A DNA stretch of 40,884 bases. Origin: JBDRMV01 sp043825615. GTDB lineage: Bacteria; CG03. Below, in pieces: positions 17,280 through 24,623 of this stretch; the stretch's first letter is position 1; the number at the start of each line of letters is the position of its first letter. The stretch covers positions 1 through 40,884 of the forward strand of contig JBDRRS010000010.1 in the NCBI GenBank assembly GCA_043825615.1, given 5' to 3'. The notes under the pieces are model-generated. The model ran no database searches and was not told the origin of the DNA. It saw only the letters and a program-made list of their open reading frames with translations. Made by a program: the position numbers and the translations under genes.

Positions 17280-19073
17280 TTACCCAATTAATTTTTCTGC
17301 CTGGCGGATGTATAAATCAAGTTTCGGATAATCCGGGTTTATCTTCCTGAGTTTATGCCATAATTCAAGCGCTTCCCCGTACTCCCCGAGGTTTCCGCTG
17401 ACCACGCCGTAATTAAACAAAAACTGCTGGTCGGACGGGTAAACCGTCAGAGCCCTGCGGTAAATTTCCCGCGCTTTTTTTAAGTCATTATTTTTTTCGT
17501 AAAGAACCGCCAGATTCAAATACGCCGCGGACAGAAAAGGGTCATATTCAAGCGCTTTTTCAAAACATTCCGCCGCCTTCTTAAAGTTATTCTCATCTTT
17601 CTCTGCGAAAAATAACTCCCTGCGGACGAACCCGCAGCCGTTCTGCGCCAGGGCATTCCTCGGATTTCTTTTTATTATTTTTTCAAAAAAAGAGCCGGCC
17701 CTTTCAAGCCAGAGCCGCTTATTCCGTGTTTGAGAAAATGCAATGCACTTCTTTCCCGCGTTCATCAGGTGAAAATCCTGCGGCAGAAATTTTGAAGACA
17801 ATTTCAGAAATTTAAGCGCTCTTTCACCGTCCTGTTCTTTCATTCCCGCGACAAACAATGACTCCGATACAACGGGCATTAAAATAACTGCGAGAAAAAC
17901 AACCGACATTACGGCTCGGACTCCCTGTTTCTTTTTTTGAAAACCGGAACCGTCCCCGTTTTCGCTGAAAATAATTCCCGCCGCAAACCAGAAAATCATA
18001 ACCTCTGTTACCGTCGGAAAAGCGAAGAGATTGCCGAAGAAATGAGCGGCGACCGCAGAGCCGGCGGTTAACTTAAGGAAATCCGGCGATGAAGCCGCCT
18101 TTTTCAGGAGCAAAAAAATCAAAAAAAGATACAGGCCCGCGCCTGCGAGGCCCGTATCAACCAGTATCTGCAGCGGATAAGAATGAGTATAGCCGGCATG
18201 AGCGAGCGGCCCTATCTGCGCAATAAACGACTTCGCTACGCCCGCCCTGAAAAGAAGAAGAAAACTTTCTGGGCCCAGCCCGAAAAAAGGATGCGCCCTG
18301 AAAATTTCAAAAGCCGCGGCATAGCCCTTTAATCTTGAAACAATGTCCGGTTCCGAAAAATTGAAAATTGAAAAACCCCTTTTTAAGAACGAACCTGCGC
18401 GTGAAGGCATAAATAAAGCAATCATAAAAGCAACCGCAAGAAAAATCAGAAAAACTTTCGGTATGCCTTTCCGGCTGCGGGAAAAAATTAAAAGAAACAA
18501 AAGACCCGCGGACGCTCCGATCCACGCCGCCCTTGAATAGGTGAAAAGAAGCGCCGCAAAAAACACGGCGGGAAAAAGCAAAAATCTTTTATCCTTTACG
18601 CTGAGAAAAACCGAAAAAGGCAAAACCGCCGCCAGAACGCCGCCGAAAAAATTAGGGTTCCCGAACGTCGAAGAAATCCTGTCCGCCGCCAACTGCAGGA
18701 ATCCGATGACCGAACAGCCGACGAGGGACAAAATCAGAATTTTCACCAGGTTTTTTGATTTATCGGCCGGCAGGTCGCGGCAAATCATAAAAAGACAGAA
18801 CCCCGCGCATAGCGAAATGAAACCGTGAAAATAGTACCTGTAATTGCCCACAAAACTCAGGAAAGGACAGACGGAAAATACCGAAGAAACAAAATAAAAT
18901 CCCGTCCACAGGTAAACCGGAATCTGCTCCTTTTTAAGAGCAAAGTTCGCCCGGATGAAAAAAACCGGGATTACAAGCCAGAAAAGAAACGCCTTCGGAA
19001 GAGCGTATAAATCGTTAAAGAAAGGAACCGCTATCAGGGGCGTTAAAAAAAATATGAACGAAAGAGCCGTCAA
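17280..19073 (-). CDS. O-antigen ligase/Wzy-like membrane protein with TPR tail
   Basis: A polytopic inner-membrane protein of 597 residues with about ten hydrophobic segments in the first 410. It carries the Wzy_C/WaaL-type signature region FTYSRAAWIGASAG, followed by the large periplasmic loop with RAHPFFGLGPESF and GYTHSYPLQILVDTG, whose His and polar residues match the ligase active loop. The last 180 residues contain TPR units (NPRNALAQNGCGFVRRELFF, PFLSAAYLNLAVLYEKNNDL, SDQQFLFNYGVVSGNLGEYG). Such proteins transfer or polymerise lipid-linked glycans, or in some cases glycosylate proteins. It overlaps motB by 4 nt (ATGA), so it belongs to the motor transcription unit, and a role in glycosylating a surface component moved by the motor is conceivable. 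Alternative: an O-linked oligosaccharyltransferase of the PglL type. Confidence 0.85.
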   Translation of the reverse strand: MTALSFIFFLTPLIAVPFFNDLYALPKAFLFWLVIPVFFIRANFALKKEQIPVYLWTGFYFVSSVFSVCPFLSFVGNYRYYFHGFISLCAGFCLFMICRDLPADKSKNLVKILILSLVGCSVIGFLQLAADRISSTFGNPNFFGGVLAAVLPFSVFLSVKDKRFLLFPAVFFAALLFTYSRAAWIGASAGLLFLLIFSRSRKGIPKVFLIFLAVAFMIALFMPSRAGSFLKRGFSIFNFSEPDIVSRLKGYAAAFEIFRAHPFFGLGPESFLLLFRAGVAKSFIAQIGPLAHAGYTHSYPLQILVDTGLAGAGLYLFLIFLLLKKAASSPDFLKLTAGSAVAAHFFGNLFAFPTVTEVMIFWFAAGIIFSENGDGSGFQKKKQGVRAVMSVVFLAVILMPVVSESLFVAGMKEQDGERALKFLKLSSKFLPQDFHLMNAGKKCIAFSQTRNKRLWLERAGSFFEKIIKRNPRNALAQNGCGFVRRELFFAEKDENNFKKAAECFEKALEYDPFLSAAYLNLAVLYEKNNDLKKAREIYRRALTVYPSDQQFLFNYGVVSGNLGEYGEALELWHKLRKINPDYPKLDLYIRQAEKLIG

Positions 19074-20092
19074 AGAATTCTTTTCTTACCCATCCCCGAT
19101 GAGATTCTTGAAATTATTATGTCAACTCTTCTGTTCCTGTCCTGCTGAGCCGGTGAAAGATTGGCCATTTCAACAATTTCCTTCTGAAGTTTCTTAAAGT
19201 ACTGCGCTTTTATAAAAACCTCTTTCGCTTCGAGTATCTCCAGTTCGAAATCCTCAAACTGCGCCCCCGTGAGGGCGTCAACCCATTTTTTTGAATGATC
19301 CCCGAATATCCCGCCTTTATCTTTTCTGATTTCTTCAAAAATTTTGTCAAACTTTTTTGTGATTTTCCCCCTGTAATTCCTTACGGCAAAATCCGCCAAT
19401 ACCCTTTGTTTTTTTCTGCCGGCGTATTTTTTCAGGAATTTTGACCTCGCCGCTATAATTTTCTCGTCCTTTTTTCTGACAAGCATTTTTTTGACTTCAA
19501 AAAGAAACAGGTCGCGGGCGGTCTTCAGAAGGTCGTTCCTTCTTTTAAAAAGCGTCTCTCTCGTCTTTTCGTCAATAAACGGTTTCTGCTCCGCATAGCC
19601 CGCCGAAGAAATGCGGCTGGGCGGAAAATAAATGTCATCAATCAGAAACTGCGATATGTGCGCGGCGCGCGTAACGGAAAGTTCCCAGTGCGACGGATAC
19701 TCGGGTGAGACCTCCGCCGAATCGGCGTGGCCTTCTATTCTTATCTGGTTCGGCTGGGGCCTTACGAAAGCGGCAAGATTTCTGAGCGCTTCAACCGCCT
19801 TTTCTTTTACCCTGCTGCCGCCCTTGTCGTACATTTTCCGTCCGTGAAAGGAAACGACAAGACCTCTCTCGTCGATATCAAAAGAAACATCCTCCGTTAA
19901 ATTATCCCTAACGACATACTCCTTCATTTTTTTTTTCAGGTTTAACAACTGCAGTTCATTCATCGCCGAAGCGAGAGCAAACATCATCACGAAAAAAATC
20001 AGAAGCTGGGTCATCAGGTCGCCGTAAGTAACCATCCAGCCGGGAGCGGTTGACCCTACCTGAATAGCCCCCGGCGACTTTTTTCTCGGCAT
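19070..20092 (-). CDS. motB: MotB-like stator subunit with large insertion in the OmpA domain
   Basis: A 340-residue ion-channel stator subunit and peptidoglycan anchor. The N-terminal membrane helix follows the MotB plug pattern PGWMVTYGDLMTQLLIFFV; Asp25 is the expected ion-binding carboxylate. The OmpA/MotB domain begins near 77, with the peptidoglycan-binding stretches RIEGHADSAEVSPEYPSHWE and LSVTRAAHISQFL and then SSAGYAEQKPF (163-172). The closing strand NRRVDIIISR does not follow after the usual 15 or so residues but only at 320-329. About 140 mostly charged, helix-prone residues (roughly 173-312) are inserted. The ATG follows the motA stop directly (TAAATG), so the two are translationally coupled. 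Family membership is clear; the insertion is unusual. Confidence 0.93.
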   Translation of the reverse strand: MPRKKSPGAIQVGSTAPGWMVTYGDLMTQLLIFFVMMFALASAMNELQLLNLKKKMKEYVVRDNLTEDVSFDIDERGLVVSFHGRKMYDKGGSRVKEKAVEALRNLAAFVRPQPNQIRIEGHADSAEVSPEYPSHWELSVTRAAHISQFLIDDIYFPPSRISSAGYAEQKPFIDEKTRETLFKRRNDLLKTARDLFLFEVKKMLVRKKDEKIIAARSKFLKKYAGRKKQRVLADFAVRNYRGKITKKFDKIFEEIRKDKGGIFGDHSKKWVDALTGAQFEDFELEILEAKEVFIKAQYFKKLQKEIVEMANLSPAQQDRNRRVDIIISRISSGMGKKRIL

Positions 20093-20890
20093 TTATTTGC
20101 CTATGATTCTTCTTTCCCTCTTCTTCGGCGGCAGATACGCCTTCAGTTTTGCCTCTATTATCGAAGGGATGTCACCCGTCTTCATTGAGATAATGCCTTC
20201 TATAACGATGTCTTTGATAAGAACTTCATCGTCGCTCTTCCTCTTGAGTTTGCCGCAGACGGGAAGAAACACAAGATTCGCTATCAACGCTCCGTAGAAA
20301 GTCGTAAGAAGCGCAACGGCCATACCCCCCGCAATTGCGGACTGGTCCTCAAGTTTCGCAAGCATCATAATAAGGCCCATGATTGTTCCAATCATCCCGA
20401 AAGCCGGCGCATACGTGCCCATCGTCAGGAAAATTTCCTGCCCCACCTTGTGCCTTTCCTGGAGAAAAGTTATCTCCGTTTCAAGTTCTGCTCTTATCGT
20501 TTCAACATCGACATTCGCCGACACCAGCGAAAAGCCGTGCCTGAGAAAAGGATTTTTTATTCCTTTTATTTCCTGCTCTATTGAAAGCATTCCCATGATT
20601 CTCGCTTTTTTTGTCAGCCGGACGACCGTGTCTATTATGTCAAGGGGATTTTCTTCCTTCTGCAGGAAAACCTTTTTCGCTATTGCAAAGACCTCAATAA
20701 TCTGGTGAAAAGAATAGTTCACCATCGTCGCGGCAAAGGTACCGCCCAAAGTTATGAATGCCGAAGGCGTATCCCAGAACGCCAGCAGACCCGACAAGCC
20801 GGGTAAACCAGATTTCCACGACCTCTGCAGTATGGCAATAGCCATAAGGCTGACGCCCGCTATGAAACCGATTACGGTTGTTATGTCCAT
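20093..20890 (-). CDS. motA: MotA-like stator subunit
   Basis: A 265-residue four-helix inner-membrane stator protein of the MotA/PomA type, ordinary in length. The family N-terminus DITTVIGFIAGVSLMAIAIL and the cytoplasmic-loop motif KKARIMGMLSIEQE are present. Arg97 and Glu105 sit where E. coli MotA has Arg90 and Glu98, the charges that push on FliG. The pore-helix prolines appear in YAPAFGMIGTIMGLI and NLVFLPVCGKL. A Shine-Dalgarno (AAGGA) lies 8 nt before the ATG. It sits 37 nt downstream of the long coiled-coil gene and immediately upstream of motB. Retention of the torque charges argues for work against a FliG-type rotor rather than for an ExbB/TolQ role. Confidence 0.95.
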   Translation of the reverse strand: MDITTVIGFIAGVSLMAIAILQRSWKSGLPGLSGLLAFWDTPSAFITLGGTFAATMVNYSFHQIIEVFAIAKKVFLQKEENPLDIIDTVVRLTKKARIMGMLSIEQEIKGIKNPFLRHGFSLVSANVDVETIRAELETEITFLQERHKVGQEIFLTMGTYAPAFGMIGTIMGLIMMLAKLEDQSAIAGGMAVALLTTFYGALIANLVFLPVCGKLKRKSDDEVLIKDIVIEGIISMKTGDIPSIIEAKLKAYLPPKKRERRIIGK

Positions 20891-20927
20891 ATCTTATTCC
20901 TTATCAGGGCGTCCCCAACCGCTAATG

Positions 20928-23900
20928 CTAAAATTTAATGATTCCGTCATCAGAGGTTATGTCGTGTTTCTTCAGAATGTCTTTTCCCGATTTTTTCTGG
21001 AGCTCGGATATTTTTTTTTCCTGTTCCTTTATTGTTTTTTCAAGCCGGGCGGAATAGCCCTTGGTGCTCTCAAGCGACTCCTTCATGCTTTCCATTTCAC
21101 TTTCCCTTTTTTTAACTTCAGAGATGAGGGCTGCCCTCTCCTTTTCAATGCCGCCTCCGGAGGCCGCCAGTTCTTTAATCTGTGTTCTGTATTCTTCCGC
21201 TTCTTTGCCCTTTTTTTCTATTTCCTCTTTGAGAATTTTTTCTCTCTCTGCGGTCTTCTCCTTAATTTCCGCATTAACGCGCTTCAATTCCTCAATCTGC
21301 TCCCCCGATGCCTCGGGTTTATTTTCAAGCGACTCAAGGCCCAGTTCCAGCTGCGATTTAAGAACCGATATTTCCTCGTCTTTTTTCTTCAGCTGTTTCC
21401 GGAAATATTTTTCTCTCTCTTTTATGTTCTCCATTTTCTCGGAAATGATTTTCTTCTGCTGCGTAATCATTTCCTCAAGTTCGCCGATTTTTGACTCAAT
21501 CTCCGGAGAGGGTGCGGAAGAGCCGGACGCGCTCTCATGCAGACTTTCAAGTTCGGCGTTGGCTTCACCGAGATGCTTTCCCATCTGCCTGACCTTTTCG
21601 GCATTTGCGGCAATCTCGCTGTTTAAAGCGTCTATTTTTTTCTCATAACCCGAAATTTCGCCGGTGCGGGATGATTCTTTCGAAAGCAGCTGCTCTTTCT
21701 CCGCAAGAAGGCCGTTTATCTGAAGCTCCATTTCTTCCCGCTTTTCCGCCTGAGAAGCAATTTCAAGGTTAAACTGCTCTTTCTCGCCAGTATAAGTCTT
21801 CTTTAATTTCTCAAATTCCTCAACCGCCCCAAAGAGTTTTTCGTTCGCGAGTTCTATTTCTTTTTCCTTCGCCTGAATTTCATCCCGCAGCATTCTGGTT
21901 TCTTTTCCAATTTCTTCCGGCGCTTTTTCCGCCCTGTATTTTTCAAAATCCTTTTTTAATGTCTGAAACTCAATTGCATCGGTTTTAAGAGCATCCTCTT
22001 TCTCCTGAATTTCGCGGCGGCTGTTGCTATACTTTTCTTTGAGTTGCGCAATTTCACTTTCAAACTTTTTCTTTTCCGCATCCCGCGATTTTTCCAGTTC
22101 TTCGAATTTACTCCGCACCGAAGCAAGTTCCGACGACGTTTCCTTCAACTGAGCATCCTTCCTGATGATTTCGGAATCAACTTCCCTATACCGCCGTTCT
22201 TTTTCCCTTATGCCGTCAATCTCCCCTTTATATGCGGCCAGGTTGTCCTCAAGCTGTTTCGTTTCTTCCTGGAACTGCCTGATTTGTTCATCTTTGATTC
22301 CAGCCGAAGAGATTTTACCGTCAAGGAATCTGATGCGCTCATTGAGAACATTTATTTCTTTTTCCTTTTCCTCTATCTGCGTTTTGTATCTTTCAACCTC
22401 TTCCTGGGGCAACGCTTTCAGCTCTGCGATTTCACCGTTATATTGATTGATGCGCGCAAAAAGTTCTTCTATTTTCTGCTGCTGCTCCAGGACCTTGTTC
22501 TTCCATGAAAGCATTTCGCGAGCATGCGCTTTCGTCTTTTCTTTTAATTCCGTTCCGAGCCGTTCTATCTCTTTTTGTTTTTCCGAGATTCCCGCTGATA
22601 AAGGCCTGACCTCGTCCTGAAGCTGCGAAATCCTCTCTTCTCTCTGCGCCAATTCCACGGACAGAATCTGCTTTTCGTTCAGCAGAACATCCCTCTGCTT
22701 TATAACGTTCTGCAACTGATCGGATATTCCGTTAATCCTGTCCGTAAGCCGCGCTTTCACGAGGCCCAATTCGTCCAACTTCCCCGAAAGTTCCCGTAAC
22801 CGCGCCCGCGCATCGTCTATCTGCCGGTCTTTTTCCGAAATTGTCCGGCCGCTTTCCTCGCGGAGCGCCTCAATCTGTTTTCTGAGACCCTTAATCTTAT
22901 CCGTTTCATCATTGAACTCTTTTTCCTTTTCGGCAAAAGAGGAAAATTCTCTTTCGGATTCTTCAAGGCGGCTGTTCAGTTCGCCCACTGTTGTCTTCGC
23001 TTCATTCAACTGGTTTTTTAATGTCTCCGTCCCGGAGAAAAGCGCTTTGTATTTTTCTTCCGCCGACACGTGCAGGGCGGCATATCTTTCCTTTTCTTTT
23101 ACAGCAACCTCCAACTCCTGTGTCAGAGAACTGACTCTCCCCGTTATCTCCCCGATACGGTTTTCGTATTCCTTTTCTTTCTCTTCCGCCCCGCTCGCCG
23201 TTTTCTTTTTTTCGAGCTCGGCAGCCCTTATATCTTCTTCCAATTTTTCCGATTTCCGGCGGAATTCGGAAAGTTTCTGCAAGAAATCTTCCATCTGCCG
23301 GTTAAGTTTTTCTTTCTCGGCCTCGGACAAACGAAGTTTATCCTCATGCCCGGCGAGATTCAGAGAAAGTTCGTCTCTGGATTTTTTGATCTGTTCCGCT
23401 CCCGCCTCATAAAGATTTTTTATACGCTCTCTTTCAGCGTCAAAATCTCTTTTAAGATGCAGAATTTCCTGTTCCTTTTCGGCGAGGAGCGCCGTGAACC
23501 TTTCCGCAGCCGCTTTCGCGGACAGGAACTCGCCTCCAAGCATGTCTTTCTCGCGGGTCGCCTTCTCGTAAGATGAGGTAATATCCCCGCGGAGTTTCGT
23601 TTCCTTTTCAAACCTGTCCGCCCATATCGCTTTTTCCTGATTGAACTGGTCCTTCATCCATTTTACTTCCCTGGCGAATTTTTCGTTCGTTTCGGCGAGA
23701 CCGTCGCGGGCGGCGCTGAGTTCTTTCTGAAGTTTCGCCGTAATTCCCCGGAATTCGGCAATCGTGTTTTCTTTATCCCTTATTCCGCCTGAAAGTTGAG
23801 CAAGTTCAGACCTGCCCTGCAGTTCCTGCAATTTGAATGCCTGCTCCTGCTGTTTCAGGTCGGTTTCTTTTTTCCGAACCTGCTCAATCAGTTCCTGAAG

Positions 23901-24623
23901 CTGCGCCTTTACTTCCGACTTCGCTTTTTCTATATCCCTTTCCTTTTCAACCTGAAAACCTTTTTCAGCCGACTCCTTTTTCGAAAGGATTTCCTTTAAA
24001 ACGGCAACCTGCTCATGCAACCGGTTTATTTCTTCTGCCAGACGAACTTTTTCAGCGCTGTGTTTTTCCTTGACGCCTATCATTTCCTTCAGAAGATTTT
24101 CGCGGGATGTCTGGAGAGCGTGTATTTTGTCCTCGTGCTCCTTGGAAGAAAGAATCTCTTTGAGAGCCATCTCCACCTTCAAGGACGACTCTGATTCCTC
24201 CTTCGCCTTCTGCGATGCGGAGAATGATTTCCTCCGCTCCTGATCCAAATCCCTGGAAACACCCATAAGCTGCCTTTCAAACTCCTGCATGGCGCTTCGC
24301 AGGGACGATTCTTTTTCCAACGACTGCTTATCGAGAGCCGCCGCTGTGTTTTTCATTTCGTCTCTAATGCCGGTAATTTCCCTGTCCTTCTCTTTCAGCA
24401 GTTCCAGCCAGTGAAGTTCTCTCGTCTCAGATTGTTCCTTCTTCTTCCGGAGAGTATCGGCGAGAACCTTTTTCGCAAGGTCCACTTTTTTTCTCAAATC
24501 ATCCGATTGAGTGACTTCACCCTTACGGGCACTTTCAGCTTTTTCCGGTGGCGCCGGCTTCTTAAAAGCCGGCGGCACGCCTCCGCCGAACGGAGGGGGA
24601 GGGGGCATTCTGTTATCAGCCAT
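20928..24623 (-). CDS. 1231-residue coiled-coil protein with proline-rich head
   Basis: A very long soluble protein with no signal peptide or membrane segment. Residues 1-30 are proline/glycine-rich (MPPPPPFGGGVPPAFKKPAP). From about residue 40 to 1210 the sequence is almost uninterrupted heptad-type Glu/Lys/Gln/Leu helix, for example EKEKEINVLNERIRFLDGKI, with only short breaks around 710 and 1020. The tail is non-coiled (KDILKKHDITSDDGIIKF). There are no SMC or Rad50 ATPase heads. Its ATG overlaps the rotor-fusion stop by one nucleotide (TAATG) and motA follows 37 nt downstream, so expression is tightly coupled to the motor genes. A straight coiled coil of this length would span well over 100 nm. 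I infer a cytoplasmic scaffold, filament or drive element attached to the rotor or stator; no family name can be assigned. Confidence 0.8.
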   Translation of the reverse strand: MADNRMPPPPPFGGGVPPAFKKPAPPEKAESARKGEVTQSDDLRKKVDLAKKVLADTLRKKKEQSETRELHWLELLKEKDREITGIRDEMKNTAAALDKQSLEKESSLRSAMQEFERQLMGVSRDLDQERRKSFSASQKAKEESESSLKVEMALKEILSSKEHEDKIHALQTSRENLLKEMIGVKEKHSAEKVRLAEEINRLHEQVAVLKEILSKKESAEKGFQVEKERDIEKAKSEVKAQLQELIEQVRKKETDLKQQEQAFKLQELQGRSELAQLSGGIRDKENTIAEFRGITAKLQKELSAARDGLAETNEKFAREVKWMKDQFNQEKAIWADRFEKETKLRGDITSSYEKATREKDMLGGEFLSAKAAAERFTALLAEKEQEILHLKRDFDAERERIKNLYEAGAEQIKKSRDELSLNLAGHEDKLRLSEAEKEKLNRQMEDFLQKLSEFRRKSEKLEEDIRAAELEKKKTASGAEEKEKEYENRIGEITGRVSSLTQELEVAVKEKERYAALHVSAEEKYKALFSGTETLKNQLNEAKTTVGELNSRLEESEREFSSFAEKEKEFNDETDKIKGLRKQIEALREESGRTISEKDRQIDDARARLRELSGKLDELGLVKARLTDRINGISDQLQNVIKQRDVLLNEKQILSVELAQREERISQLQDEVRPLSAGISEKQKEIERLGTELKEKTKAHAREMLSWKNKVLEQQQKIEELFARINQYNGEIAELKALPQEEVERYKTQIEEKEKEINVLNERIRFLDGKISSAGIKDEQIRQFQEETKQLEDNLAAYKGEIDGIREKERRYREVDSEIIRKDAQLKETSSELASVRSKFEELEKSRDAEKKKFESEIAQLKEKYSNSRREIQEKEDALKTDAIEFQTLKKDFEKYRAEKAPEEIGKETRMLRDEIQAKEKEIELANEKLFGAVEEFEKLKKTYTGEKEQFNLEIASQAEKREEMELQINGLLAEKEQLLSKESSRTGEISGYEKKIDALNSEIAANAEKVRQMGKHLGEANAELESLHESASGSSAPSPEIESKIGELEEMITQQKKIISEKMENIKEREKYFRKQLKKKDEEISVLKSQLELGLESLENKPEASGEQIEELKRVNAEIKEKTAEREKILKEEIEKKGKEAEEYRTQIKELAASGGGIEKERAALISEVKKRESEMESMKESLESTKGYSARLEKTIKEQEKKISELQKKSGKDILKKHDITSDDGIIKF

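Noticed and set aside
19070..20890. MotA/MotB as a Zorya-type defence stator (ZorA/ZorB) or ExbB/ExbD
   Set aside because: MotA has normal length and keeps the Arg/Glu pair used against FliG, there is no ZorC/D/E-like gene nearby, and a FliG-type partner is encoded two genes away.
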